A stretch of 64,000 bases of DNA from the NCBI GenBank assembly GCA_023267435.1, contig JAHFNH010000004.1, positions 1 to 64,000 on the forward strand, read 5' to 3'. Below, piece after piece: positions 26,948 to 35,765 of this stretch; within the stretch, counting starts at the first letter, position 1; each line of letters starts with the position of its first letter. Both the position numbers and the translations under genes were made by a program. This DNA comes from Candidatus Nomurabacteria bacterium (GTDB taxonomy: Bacteria; Patescibacteria; Paceibacteria; UBA9973). The notes below the pieces were generated by a model. The model did no database searches, was not told the origin of the DNA, and saw only the letters and a program-made list of their open reading frames with translations.

Positions 26948-27212
26948 TTATACTAAAACAAAAGTTAAAAAAGCAGTCCATCATTTGAGACGTCAGCCAG
27001 AAGAAACTAGAAGGCACATTTCTCATGTCATTACAGCCATAGCAGCTGTTATCATGATAATTTTGTGGACCTATTCTTTAGGCAGGAGTTTGAGTAATCC
27101 TGAAAAAAAGGTTCAAATAAAAAATGATTTGCAGCCGTTTTCAGTTTTGAAAGATAATTTAGTTGGTGGGTATAATAGTATTTCAGTACCAAGTGGTAAT
27201 GTGGTAAGATAA
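26940..27212 (+). CDS. Small single-pass membrane protein (90 aa)
   Basis: A 90-residue protein with a basic N-terminal region (TKTKVKKAVHHLRRQPEETRRHISHVI), one membrane helix (about 30-48, ITAIAAVIMIILWTYSLG) and a short polar C-terminal tail, predicted outside. Family not recognised. It overlaps the MBL-fold gene and ends five bases before gyrA, so it is co-transcribed with gyrA. Confidence 0.65.
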   Translation: MINYTKTKVKKAVHHLRRQPEETRRHISHVITAIAAVIMIILWTYSLGRSLSNPEKKVQIKNDLQPFSVLKDNLVGGYNSISVPSGNVVR

Positions 27213-27217
27213 TTTTT

Positions 27218-29680
27218 ATGGCAAAGAAACCTGTAGCACCAGTTGAAGAAACACCTCGCACAGACGGAATCCTTCCAGTCAATATTGTGACAGAAATGAA
27301 AGAATCGTATTTGGCATATGCCATGTCGGTTATCACTGCGCGTGCCTTGCCAGATGTCAGAGACGGATTGAAGCCAGTGCATAGAAGAATTCTTTTCGCT
27401 ATGAATGAAATGGGCTTGACTTCTTCTTCACGTTTCAGAAAATCTGCAGCAGTAGTGGGAGATGTGTTGGGAAAATATCATCCTCATGGAGACGTCGCTG
27501 TGTATGATTCGATGGTGAATATGGCGCAAGAATTTTCTTATCGTTATCCTTTGATTTTAGGACAAGGAAATTTCGGTTCGATAGATGGCGATAACGCCGC
27601 GGCGATGCGTTATACCGAAGCCAAGATGTCAAAGATTTCCTCTGAACTTCTACGAGATTTAGAAAAAGAAACCGTTGATTTTAGACCAAACTACGACCAG
27701 ACTCGCAAAGAACCCATTGTGCTTCCTTCAGCTGTTCCAGCGCTTCTTTTGAACGGTACATTGGGTATTGCTGTCGGTATGGCGACAAATATCCCTTCAC
27801 ATAATTTAGCGGAGGTAATAGACGCCACAACTCATTTAATCGATAACGAAGATGCAACCACCGAAGATTTAATGCAATTTGTGAAAGGTCCCGATTTCCC
27901 AACAGGCGGAATAGCTTATGGATACAAGGATATGCTTCATGCGTACTCGACAGGGCGCGGAGGGGTTGTTTGTCGTGGAGAAGCAGAAATCATAGAGCAA
28001 AAAGGCGGATTATTCCAAATAATAATTACGTCAATTCCTTTCCGTGTTAATAAAGCCAATTTAATAATGGCTATTGCTGAATTGGTTCAAGAAAAGAAAC
28101 TGGAAGGCATAAAGGGTTTGCGAGATGAATCTACGAGAGATATTAGAGTTGTGATTGATTTGAAGTCTGGCGCGCACCCTGAAAAAGTTTTAAATTATAT
28201 TTATAAAAATACCCAGCTTGAATCAAATTTCAATTTTAATATCGTGGCCTTGGTAGATGGCGTGCCTCAGACACTCTCACTCAAATCAATTCTTTCTGAA
28301 TTTATTTCACACAGAAAGGAGGTTGTAAAAAGGAGATTACAATACGATTTACGCAGAGCAGAAGAGCGTGAGCATATTTTGCTTGGCTTGAAAAAGGCGC
28401 TCGATAAGATAGATAAAGTTATCAGTATTATTCGTGCATCCAAAGATGCAGGGCTTGCAAAACTTAATTTAATAAAAGAATTTAAATTCTCTGATTTACA
28501 AGCGACTGCAATTCTTGAAATGAAGTTGCAGAAATTGGCAGGCCTTGAGAGGAAAGCAGTTGAGAATGAATTGGCAGAAAAGCAGAAATTCATAAAAGAA
28601 GTAAAAGAACTTTTAGCAAATGCAAAGAAGATGTTGAAAGTTATTTCAGATGAATTAAAAGAAATTCGCGATAAATATGCCGATGAAAGAAGAACCAAGA
28701 TAGTGAAAGGCGGAATAAAAGAAATTTCCGACGAAGATTTAATTCCAGAAAAAGAAACAATGCTGGTGTTTACTGCGGGCGGTTATGTAAAACGCACAGA
28801 TCCTTCTGAATACCGCTCACAAAAAAGAGGCGGTGTTGGAGTTGTTGATCTTGAAACAAAAGAAGAAGATTTTGTGACGATGTTGGTCAGTGGTTCTACT
28901 CATAGTGATTTATTATTTTTTACCAATTTAGGTAAAGCTTATCAGATAAAAATGTATGACATTCCAGAAGGTCGCCGTGCGACAAAAGGCAAGTCGATTA
29001 TGAATTTCCTTTCACTTTCAGGCGATGAAAAAGTGACTTCTATTTTGCCAATGCCAAAGGAACTTAAAAAATCCCCAATCTCATTGATGTTGGTTACAAA
29101 AAATGGAACAGCTAAAAAAATGTCTGGAGAGAGTTTTAAAGATGTACGCCGAAGCGGAATTATTTCTATTCGCTTGGATAAGGGCGATGAGCTTTCAACT
29201 GCTCTTTCTGTAGATAAAGGTGATGAAGTTATGATTGCGACTGAAAATGGACAATCTATCAGATTTAAAGAATCAGATATTCGTGAAATGGGACGCACAG
29301 CCGGAGGTGTCAGAGGAATAAATCTTGGAAAAGGTGATACTGTTATCGGTGTGGATGTTGTTAAAAAAGAAAACAAAGCTGGAGCATTTTTGACAATGAG
29401 TGCAAACGGCTTGGGTAAGAAAACAAAACTTTCTGAATACAAAGTCCAGAAGCGCGGAGGTTCTGGTATTAAGACAGCGAAAGTTACTCCTAAAACAGGA
29501 AAGTTAATCGTTTCCAAAGTTCTAACAGGCGAGGAGGAAGAAATCATCGCTATGTCCAAAAAAGGACAAGTCATCAGAACAGCTCTAAAAGATATTCCAT
29601 CTCTCGGCCGTCAGACACAAGGTGTTACCATAATGCGTCTACGCGGTGGCGATGGTATTGCATCTATCGCTTGTGTTTAA
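27218..29680 (+). CDS. gyrA: DNA gyrase subunit A
   Basis: GyrA, the DNA-cleaving subunit of gyrase, 820 residues. The catalytic Tyr lies in AAMRYTEAKMS; the winged-helix region is RALPDVRDGLKPVHRRIL; the tower and coiled-coil follow. The C-terminal beta-pinwheel has six GyrA repeats, with QKRGGVGVVD matching the GyrA box and QKRGGSGIK in the last repeat, which supports gyrase rather than topoisomerase IV. In the quinolone-binding helix HPHGDVAVYDSMV, valine takes the place of the usual Ser83, a position where loss of Ser lowers quinolone binding. No SD (AAGATAATTTTTATGG). gyrB is not in the window. Confidence 0.96.
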   Translation: MAKKPVAPVEETPRTDGILPVNIVTEMKESYLAYAMSVITARALPDVRDGLKPVHRRILFAMNEMGLTSSSRFRKSAAVVGDVLGKYHPHGDVAVYDSMVNMAQEFSYRYPLILGQGNFGSIDGDNAAAMRYTEAKMSKISSELLRDLEKETVDFRPNYDQTRKEPIVLPSAVPALLLNGTLGIAVGMATNIPSHNLAEVIDATTHLIDNEDATTEDLMQFVKGPDFPTGGIAYGYKDMLHAYSTGRGGVVCRGEAEIIEQKGGLFQIIITSIPFRVNKANLIMAIAELVQEKKLEGIKGLRDESTRDIRVVIDLKSGAHPEKVLNYIYKNTQLESNFNFNIVALVDGVPQTLSLKSILSEFISHRKEVVKRRLQYDLRRAEEREHILLGLKKALDKIDKVISIIRASKDAGLAKLNLIKEFKFSDLQATAILEMKLQKLAGLERKAVENELAEKQKFIKEVKELLANAKKMLKVISDELKEIRDKYADERRTKIVKGGIKEISDEDLIPEKETMLVFTAGGYVKRTDPSEYRSQKRGGVGVVDLETKEEDFVTMLVSGSTHSDLLFFTNLGKAYQIKMYDIPEGRRATKGKSIMNFLSLSGDEKVTSILPMPKELKKSPISLMLVTKNGTAKKMSGESFKDVRRSGIISIRLDKGDELSTALSVDKGDEVMIATENGQSIRFKESDIREMGRTAGGVRGINLGKGDTVIGVDVVKKENKAGAFLTMSANGLGKKTKLSEYKVQKRGGSGIKTAKVTPKTGKLIVSKVLTGEEEEIIAMSKKGQVIRTALKDIPSLGRQTQGVTIMRLRGGDGIASIACV

Positions 29681-29693
29681 AAAGCTTTTTTAG

Positions 29694-29702
29694 TGTTATT
29701 AT
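29694..29702 (+). promoter_or_regulatory. Extended -10 of leaderless methyltransferase gene
   Basis: TGTTATTAT ends six bases before the ATG at 29709. Confidence 0.6.
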
Positions 29703-29708
29703 ATAAAT

Positions 29709-30242
29709 ATGTTTGCCGATCCGGAAAAAATTTTAAAGCAAATTGGTATTCAGGATAATATGATTGTCGCGGACTTGGGCGCTGGTTCAGGCTTTTATTC
29801 TATTTTGGCTGCGCAAATGGCGTCAAACGGAAAAGTCTACGCTGTTGAAATACAGAAAGATTTTTTGACGACAATTAAAAATAAAGCAAACGATGCGCAT
29901 TTGAATAATTTGGAAACTATTTGGGGAGATGTTGAGCAAGTTGGAGGTACAAAATTAAAAGATGAAATTATAGATAGAGTAATCGCTTCAAATGTTTTAT
30001 TTCAAATCGTAAATAAACAGAAATTTATAGATGAAGCTTTTAGAATTTTAAAACCGGAAGGGAAGATACTTCTGATTGATTGGACAGATGCAATGGAAGT
30101 TTTGAGACCAAAAAAAGAGGTTATTATAAACAAAGAACAAGCCCGTGAAATGTTTGAGAAAAAAGGTTTTGTTTATGAGCGGGATATTGATGCTGGAATG
30201 CACCATTATGGTATGATATTAAAGAAGGTTGTAAATGCGTAG
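29709..30242 (+). CDS. Class I SAM-dependent methyltransferase
   Basis: A 177-residue Rossmann-fold methyltransferase of the UbiE/Methyltransf_31 type. Motif I is VADLGAGSGFYSILAA (about 20-35), the acidic end of strand 2 is YAVEIQKD, motif II/III region is WGDVEQ, and RVIASNVLFQI and FRILKPEGKILLIDW follow. The substrate cannot be told. It has its own leaderless promoter and is followed seven bases later by a solute-binding protein gene. Confidence 0.85.
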   Translation: MFADPEKILKQIGIQDNMIVADLGAGSGFYSILAAQMASNGKVYAVEIQKDFLTTIKNKANDAHLNNLETIWGDVEQVGGTKLKDEIIDRVIASNVLFQIVNKQKFIDEAFRILKPEGKILLIDWTDAMEVLRPKKEVIINKEQAREMFEKKGFVYERDIDAGMHHYGMILKKVVNA

Positions 30243-30249
30243 ATAATAT

Positions 30250-31536
30250 ATGAAAGGAAATTTTCAAATAATACTTTTAATAGTTTTTGTTGCCGCAGCT
30301 GTTTTAGGACTTTTGGTGTTTTCAGGAGCGATACCACTTGGTAAAAATAGCAACACAGCCGGTGGGCAGGGCACTGTCGTTTTATGGGGCACTGTTGGTC
30401 AGCAATTTATATCCAAACCCCTCGATATTCTAAATCGTGCCAATCCAAGCTTTGTTGTGAAATATGTTCAAAAAGATCCAGCGACATTTGATCAGGATTT
30501 ACTCGAAGCTTTGGCTTCAGGCAACGGTCCTGATTTATTTTTCTTGCCTGATAATTTAGCATTTCATTATAGTAATAGAATATCTGTCATACCATACGCC
30601 AGTTTTTCTTTGGCATCTTTTAAGAATTATTTTGCCGGAGCGGGCGAGGTTTTTTTAACCTCAAAAGGCATTCTTGCTTTTCCTATGTTTATTGATCCGA
30701 TGGTTATGTATTACAACCGAAGCATTTTAGATTCAAACAACATAGTCAATCCTCCTGCATCTTGGGATGAATTACAAAATATGGCTCAAACTTTAACTCA
30801 AAAAGATCAGGGTAAAAAAATCATCCAGAGCGCGGTTGCTATGGGACAATTTTCAAATATAACTCATGCTAAAGACATTATCTCCACTCTTTTCATGCAA
30901 GCTGGTAATCCTATAACAACTGAAAAAAACGGTTTGTTTTCTTCGGCTTTGAAAGATACAGCTGATTTAGGTCCCGTTCTTAAGTTCTACACAGATTTTT
31001 CCGATCCATTGAATCCTGTTTATTCTTGGAATAAATCTTTACCTCCATCCATAAATGTTTTTAGTTCTGGAGATCTGGCTTTTTATTTCGGCTATGCGAG
31101 CGAGTTACCATCTTTGATAAATCGCAATCCAAATGAAAACTTCTTGGCTGCACCTATGCCTCAATTAAAAAATTCAAATACAAAAATCACATCTGCCAGA
31201 GTCACCGGTATCGCTATTTCATCTTTTTCAAAAAATCCGACAGCTGCTTTCACTGTGATGGGTCTTATCGCGACAGGAGATTTTGCTAAAGATCTCGCTA
31301 ATGCACTTTCTACCGTACCAGCGAGACGCGATCTTTTAGCAACGAAACCAACCGATGCTTATTTCCCGATTTTTTATTCCTCCGCTCTTTTTGCTAAAAG
31401 TTGGATCGATCCATCTCCGTCAGATACTGATGATATTTTTAGAGGAATGGTTGATAAAGTTCTTTCCAACGATATGTCACCTAGCAATGTAGTCAGCGAC
31501 GCATCTGCTAAATTAGGACTTTTATTAGCTAGATAA
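30250..31536 (+). CDS. Membrane-anchored family 1 solute-binding protein
   Basis: A 428-residue extracellular solute-binding protein of the sugar-binding (family 1) type. An N-terminal helix (about 6-27, IILLIVFVAAAVLGLLVF) without a lipobox Cys suggests an uncleaved anchor. Motifs: GTVVLWGTVGQQFI, LEALASGNGPDLFFLPDN, LAFPMFIDPMVMYYNRSIL, PPASWDELQNMAQTLTQKD and a late FSSGDLAFYFGYASELP. No ABC permease or ATPase lies nearby, so it may serve a distant transporter or bind polymers at the surface. It directly precedes the pilin array. Confidence 0.8.
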   Translation: MKGNFQIILLIVFVAAAVLGLLVFSGAIPLGKNSNTAGGQGTVVLWGTVGQQFISKPLDILNRANPSFVVKYVQKDPATFDQDLLEALASGNGPDLFFLPDNLAFHYSNRISVIPYASFSLASFKNYFAGAGEVFLTSKGILAFPMFIDPMVMYYNRSILDSNNIVNPPASWDELQNMAQTLTQKDQGKKIIQSAVAMGQFSNITHAKDIISTLFMQAGNPITTEKNGLFSSALKDTADLGPVLKFYTDFSDPLNPVYSWNKSLPPSINVFSSGDLAFYFGYASELPSLINRNPNENFLAAPMPQLKNSNTKITSARVTGIAISSFSKNPTAAFTVMGLIATGDFAKDLANALSTVPARRDLLATKPTDAYFPIFYSSALFAKSWIDPSPSDTDDIFRGMVDKVLSNDMSPSNVVSDASAKLGLLLAR

Positions 31537-31567
31537 AATTGTGCCAAACATGATTTTGGTAAATCAA

Positions 31568-33034
31568 ATGAAAAATTTAAAGAAAAAAATATTATTAATA
31601 AGCACACTTTCAATATTATTTTTTTCTTTTTTGTTTACTAATTATGCTTTTGCAAATGTTGCACTTACTAAAACATTTTCTGGATCAACCAAGGTTACAA
31701 TAAAAGCAACAGGTCTTTTTTCTGGTGGAGATTACAGTTTGGCTGTTCATAGTTCTTCTGCTTCAACTCCCGCATACAATAAAACTTTACAGCTTAAAGC
31801 AGACAGCGCTGGCATGGTTCAAGGGGATTTTATCGACTTAGCTCCAAATGGTAGCTACTCAGCTTTCGTTATGATATATGACTCTACCAGCAGTAATGTT
31901 CAACCAGCGCTCGCTACGATTGATTTCACAGCACCAATAGCCGGTTCGGGTTCTGTTGTCATCACCACTTCATCTATAACGCAAACCTCTGCCATATTTA
32001 GGGTTTCAGGTCTTATTCCTCACAATCAATATACGATAGGGGTTTATAATACCGATTCATCTACGCCTGCATATAACCAGCAAGTACATTTTACCGGAGC
32101 TAGCAATGACAGAATAATTTCTATTCCAAATTTAACTCCTGATGGTCACTATACGGCTTACATAACTCCTTTTGATAATACCAGTAATGTGCAACCCAGA
32201 ATTGCTACGGTTGATTTCGCGACGCTCACAAGCAATATCACCGCTCCGAAAATTACTGCGAGTGTTTCAGAAATAACTTCAACCAGTGCAAAGATTACCG
32301 TAAACATAGAACAATTTGATCCATCTTTATTTCCAATCAGACTCGGTTTGGCTTCCGGCAAGACCGGCGGAACAGTTTCTGTTAGATCTTTTAATACAGA
32401 AAATTTAATTCCTACTGACATTCCTCATAGCGTGGATATCACTTTAACTTTAGATCCAGGTTCTGATTATTCATTTAGAATTATAAAATTAGGTAGCAAT
32501 GCTCCTTACACAGATATTCAGACTTTCTCAACTCCAGCCACAGTCGTTACTACTCCGCCAAACAATACTCCACCAGACAATACCACTACGACAAATACTT
32601 ACACTCCTCCGGCTATTTATGAACCAGTTGGCGGTCTAGTGCCATGCGGTACTGCTCGCTATAAAGCAGGAGACGTCGCTCCTAATGGAAAGGTAATTCC
32701 AAAAGATAGGCCTACAAATGATCAAGCACTTTTAGATACTTATGCATATTTAGGACAAGTAAAAAATCCTTGTGATTTTAATTATGCTCTTACTTTGATA
32801 AATAATGTTGTTAAGTTTATTCTTTTCGGTTTAGCCATACCTCTTGCTGCGATTATGTTCATGTATGCCGGATTTGAAATGGTGACAGCTGGCGGAAGCG
32901 AGGAAAAGGCAGGGAAGGCAAGGAGAATATTCACCAACGCTGTCATAGGTTTAGCACTCGCAGCTGCTGCATGGCTTATCGTAGAGTTAATATTAACAAC
33001 ACTCGGGTACGACGGGTCTTGGATTGGATTTTAA
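31568..33034 (+). CDS. Ig/fibronectin-like surface protein with VirB2/TrbC-like pilin tail
   Basis: A 488-residue protein: signal peptide (MKNLKKKILLISTLSILFF to NYAFA), two or three beta-sandwich repeats (ITQTSAIFRVSGLIPHNQYTIGVY; ITSTSAKITVNIEQF), a Pro/Thr/Asn linker (about 340-375), then two membrane helices (about 415-440 and 458-480; FILFGLAIPLAAIMFMYAGFEM and IFTNAVIGLALAAAAWLIVELI) arranged as in VirB2/TrbC pilins, with the loop TAGGSEEKAGKARR between. It looks like a pilin core fused to an exposed adhesive domain. ATG 31568 is preferred over a frame opening nine codons earlier because it begins the signal peptide. Confidence 0.7.
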   Translation: MKNLKKKILLISTLSILFFSFLFTNYAFANVALTKTFSGSTKVTIKATGLFSGGDYSLAVHSSSASTPAYNKTLQLKADSAGMVQGDFIDLAPNGSYSAFVMIYDSTSSNVQPALATIDFTAPIAGSGSVVITTSSITQTSAIFRVSGLIPHNQYTIGVYNTDSSTPAYNQQVHFTGASNDRIISIPNLTPDGHYTAYITPFDNTSNVQPRIATVDFATLTSNITAPKITASVSEITSTSAKITVNIEQFDPSLFPIRLGLASGKTGGTVSVRSFNTENLIPTDIPHSVDITLTLDPGSDYSFRIIKLGSNAPYTDIQTFSTPATVVTTPPNNTPPDNTTTTNTYTPPAIYEPVGGLVPCGTARYKAGDVAPNGKVIPKDRPTNDQALLDTYAYLGQVKNPCDFNYALTLINNVVKFILFGLAIPLAAIMFMYAGFEMVTAGGSEEKAGKARRIFTNAVIGLALAAAAWLIVELILTTLGYDGSWIGF

Positions 33035-33040
33035 ATGATG

Positions 33041-33046
33041 TATAAT
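33041..33046 (+). promoter_or_regulatory. -10 box of leaderless pilin gene
   Basis: TATAAT followed by six bases and the ATG at 33053. Confidence 0.6.
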
Positions 33047-33052
33047 ATAGGA

Positions 33053-33415
33053 ATGAATAAAAAACTTTCGAAATTAATGCTTTTGGCTGTTGTGTTTTTA
33101 ATGCCAGTTATTTCTTTTGCCGATGTCATAGGTGGTGCACCTGCTGATCTTTCAGGTAAAATAGTGAATCCTATAAGCTCTAGCACTTTAAATGATTTTA
33201 TACAACTAATACTTAAAGGTGCCATAAAAATCGGCATACCGATCATAGCATTAGCCATCATTTACTGTGGTTTTCTTTTTGTGAAAGCTCGTGGTAATCC
33301 GGGAGAAATAGAAGTGGCTAAAAAATCTTTGACTTATACTATTATCGGAGCAGCGATACTTCTAGGCGCATGGGCTATCGCTCAGCTCGTGGCTAATACA
33401 ATTTTAGCACTTTAA
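33053..33415 (+). CDS. VirB2/TrbC-like pilin, paralogue 1
   Basis: A 120-residue protein: signal peptide ending VISFADVIGG, a short linker, then two membrane helices (about 52-72, GAIKIGIPIIALAIIYCGFLFV, and 92-115, YTIIGAAILLGAWAIAQLVA) separated by KARGNPGEIEVAKKS. This is the two-helix layout of conjugative (VirB2/TrbC) pilins. In T4SS such pilins are extracted from the membrane to build a filament. Start is at ATG 33053, just after a -10 box. Confidence 0.75.
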   Translation: MNKKLSKLMLLAVVFLMPVISFADVIGGAPADLSGKIVNPISSSTLNDFIQLILKGAIKIGIPIIALAIIYCGFLFVKARGNPGEIEVAKKSLTYTIIGAAILLGAWAIAQLVANTILAL

Positions 33416-33446
33416 TTTTTATTAATTTTAAACACTATTTAAATAC

Positions 33447-33884
33447 ATGAAAAATTTTAAAAAATTTATTTACTCACTTTTAATATTATCTATTTTTATT
33501 TTACCAGCAATTTCTTTGGCTCAATATACAGGTGGTCCAGGTGGTGGCAGTGCTTCTTCAAATGTAGTCAGTTCTTCTTGTTCCTTTCCAGCCAGTCCCA
33601 CATTTGGAACTTTTGTAGATTTTATTACTTGCAATATTAATAAATCAATTCTTCCTCTTTTGTTTACTTTAGCTTTTGCAGCTTTTGTCTGGGGAATAGT
33701 GCAGTATGTCATTCTAGGTGCTGAAGAAGAGGCGAAAAGGGAAAAAGGCAGGCAGTTTATGATTTGGGGTATTATCGCTTTGGCCGTGATGATCTCAGTT
33801 TGGGGTATTGTTAATATATTCACTAATACTTTCGGTATAAAAAACACCAGTGTTCCCATTATTCCACAGCTTCCGACGCACTAG
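33447..33884 (+). CDS. VirB2/TrbC-like pilin, paralogue 2
   Basis: A 145-residue protein with signal peptide (FIYSLLILSIFILPAISLAQ), a Gly/Ser-rich linker, and two membrane helices (about 67-90, ILPLLFTLAFAAFVWGIVQYVI, and 107-130, FMIWGIIALAVMISVWGIVNIF) with the loop GAEEEAKREKGR between. The same loop-plus-MIWGII pattern recurs in paralogues 3 and 4. The gene starts 31 bases after paralogue 1. Confidence 0.75.
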   Translation: MKNFKKFIYSLLILSIFILPAISLAQYTGGPGGGSASSNVVSSSCSFPASPTFGTFVDFITCNINKSILPLLFTLAFAAFVWGIVQYVILGAEEEAKREKGRQFMIWGIIALAVMISVWGIVNIFTNTFGIKNTSVPIIPQLPTH

Positions 33885-33905
33885 TGTTTGTTTCCAAGGG
33901 TTTTA

Positions 33906-33914
33906 TGTTATAAT
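33906..33914 (+). promoter_or_regulatory. Extended -10 upstream of pilin paralogue 3
   Basis: TGTTATAAT, start near 33921, placing REP-like copy B in the leader. A second possible -10 (TATAAA, 34011-34016) lies right at the ATG 34022. Confidence 0.45.
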
Positions 33915-33962
33915 TAAGTCACCTATAAATATTTAGGAAATTATTATTAACAGGTCGTTTTT

Positions 33963-33992
33963 CCGCCTCTACGGCGGATCGCCGATGAGGCG
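33963..33992 (+). repeat. REP-like palindromic repeat, copy B
   Basis: CCGCCTCTACGGCGGATC followed by GCCGATGAGGCG. Outer stem CGCCTC/GAGGCG and inner CGGCG/CGCCG. One base shorter than copy A, otherwise the same over 29 bases. Confidence 0.8.
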
Positions 33993-34021
33993 ATATTATT
34001 AATTAGGTTTTATAAAATTAT

Positions 34022-34417
34022 ATGAAAAAGAAATTCGCTTCATTAGTCGGTTTAGGTCTAGTTATGTCAGCTCCATTATTAGCTTTCGCTCAAAGTCAGC
34101 TTCAAACTACTTGTAGTAATGCGACAGGAACAATCCAGGGAATAATTTGCGATATCAGTAAAATTCTAAATACTGTTATCCCAGTTATCATCGTCTTGGG
34201 TGTTGTTTATTTCGTTTGGGGTGTTGTTACTTATGTTATCTCCAGTGAAGAGGAAGCAAAAGCAGCTGGTAAAAACAGAATGATTTGGGGAATCATCGGT
34301 CTTGTTGTTATTGTATCAATGTGGGGCTTGGTAAATATTGTTGTTAATACTTTCGGATTACAGAGTTCTTCCATCCAAGTAAACGTCCCTTGTATTACCG
34401 GCACACCTGGCTGTTAA
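34022..34417 (+). CDS. VirB2/TrbC-like pilin, paralogue 3
   Basis: A 131-residue protein: signal peptide (MKKKFASLVGLGLVMSAPLLAFAQ), Cys-containing head, two membrane helices (about 49-72, ILNTVIPVIIVLGVVYFVWGVV, and 88-112, MIWGIIGLVVIVSMWGLVNIV) joined by SSEEEAKAAGKNR. Cysteines at CSNATGTIQGIICD and at the C-terminus (VPCITGTPGC) could form external disulphides. It is followed four bases later by paralogue 4. Confidence 0.75.
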   Translation: MKKKFASLVGLGLVMSAPLLAFAQSQLQTTCSNATGTIQGIICDISKILNTVIPVIIVLGVVYFVWGVVTYVISSEEEAKAAGKNRMIWGIIGLVVIVSMWGLVNIVVNTFGLQSSSIQVNVPCITGTPGC

Positions 34418-34421
34418 TCTT

Positions 34422-34799
34422 ATGAATTTTTTATTTACCAATGTCGCTTATGCAGCCAATGCAGCGAGTGGTGAAAGTTTGGATAAGTTCATTCAGAATG
34501 TAAACAAGCTCATCATCAATCCGCTCATCATGTTGTTGTTCGCTTTGGCTCTAGTTTATTTTGTTTATGGACTTGTTCAGTTTATTGCAAATGCTGAAAA
34601 CGAAGAGGAAAGATCAACAGGCAAGAAGCATATGATTTGGGGGGTGATTGGTTTGACTATCATGCTGGGAGTTTGGACTCTTATAGCAATCATTACGAAT
34701 ACTTTAGGTATATCTTCATCAGATATAAATCCTCAAACAGGTACGGTAGATCTAAAGAATTATACTCCACCTCCAGGAAGCGGATTGTTAAATTTTTAA
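34422..34799 (+). CDS. VirB2/TrbC-like pilin, paralogue 4
   Basis: A 125-residue protein with a short N-terminal segment (MNFLFTNVAYAANAASG) and two membrane helices (about 32-55, LIINPLIMLLFALALVYFVYGLV, and 74-96, MIWGVIGLTIMLGVWTLIAII) linked by ANAENEEERSTGKKH. The C-terminal tail is Pro-rich. Last gene of the pilin array, ended by a bidirectional terminator. Confidence 0.75.
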   Translation: MNFLFTNVAYAANAASGESLDKFIQNVNKLIINPLIMLLFALALVYFVYGLVQFIANAENEEERSTGKKHMIWGVIGLTIMLGVWTLIAIITNTLGISSSDINPQTGTVDLKNYTPPPGSGLLNF

Positions 34800-34807
34800 T
34801 TAGAAAA

Positions 34808-34843
34808 TAAAAAGACCATTCACAATGTGTGAATGGTCTTTTT
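34808..34843 (+). terminator. Bidirectional terminator
   Basis: AAAAAGACCATTCACA/TGTGAATGGTCTTTTT, 16 perfect pairs around ATG, serving the pilin array and the opposing membrane-protein gene. Confidence 0.95.
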
Positions 34844-34859
34844 GCATCGGGCAATGCGA

Positions 34860-35765
34860 TTATACGCCCTCTTTGATCTCTACAACTTTGAATACTTTAG
34901 CCCAAACACTCGGTTTGTTTTCATTGTTGGAAGTTATGACAGCATTTCCAGAAAGATAATTCGGAGGAACGTTAATTTCTCCTTTTCCTGAATATGCTAC
35001 CGGATCTCTTATTCCCTGTAGTTTTACATTAATAGGTTCTCCATCTGTTTGGATGTGGAACGCGTATTCAATATCAACTGTAAGGGGAGTCCATCCTTCC
35101 TGCATAAGTACCAGAGCTGTCGGAACTTTTTCTGTCTTTTTTGTACTGTTATCAGCCTTGTTGCCGCTTTGAGATAAGTCTTTCATAAACTCTTTCATTT
35201 CTTTTGAAAGCTCATCTTTTTTTGCAGCGCTAGTGCTGGATGGGTATGAAAAATTTAAAAAAATAATTGCTACCATCGCACTTACAGCAAGTTTCCATGA
35301 CTCTTTAAAGGCAAACAAAACAATGACAACGATAACATTTGTGATCCAGAATAATTCCGCAGGGTTGTTCCACGCTTCCCAAATTCTTGGGAATTGTGTA
35401 TATATGAGCCGTAGGCTTAATACATATATAGCAAACGCTGCGATTCTTTTAACTAAATTACCTTGTTCCACTTTTCCGTTAAAAAAATCAATTACTCCAA
35501 AGTAAATCTTTAGTATTAAAGAACTTAAAAGCATGAAAGCTGTTATGTCGAATATAACCGCATTCATAGCGCTAAAAACATGTAATCCTTCTTCCTTTCC
35601 TTTGAATGATTCTGAAATTACAGGATAGGAATCAGCTGCTATAAATAACCAGATGTGCCAATTAAAGATGATTGATTCAGCAAGTTCTTTTAGCTTTTCT
35701 GCGCTACTCATCGCTCCCTTTATTCTTTTAAGGAAGTTGATGAATTTTTCAAACAATTTTTTCAT
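34860..35765 (-). CDS. Membrane protein of unknown function paired with SPFH protein
   Basis: A 301-residue protein with four or five membrane helices in its first 175 residues (for example AVIFDITAFMLLSSLILKIYFGVI and FWITNVIVVIVLFAF), then a soluble Lys/Ser-rich linker and a C-terminal beta-rich domain (from about 220; VPTALVLMQEGWTPLTVDIEYAF). No family recognised. Its ATG overlaps the SPFH gene stop, so the two are translationally coupled. An AGGAGG lies about ten bases before the ATG, but it falls within Arg-Arg codons of the SPFH gene. Confidence 0.65.
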   Translation of the reverse strand: MKKLFEKFINFLKRIKGAMSSAEKLKELAESIIFNWHIWLFIAADSYPVISESFKGKEEGLHVFSAMNAVIFDITAFMLLSSLILKIYFGVIDFFNGKVEQGNLVKRIAAFAIYVLSLRLIYTQFPRIWEAWNNPAELFWITNVIVVIVLFAFKESWKLAVSAMVAIIFLNFSYPSSTSAAKKDELSKEMKEFMKDLSQSGNKADNSTKKTEKVPTALVLMQEGWTPLTVDIEYAFHIQTDGEPINVKLQGIRDPVAYSGKGEINVPPNYLSGNAVITSNNENKPSVWAKVFKVVEIKEGV

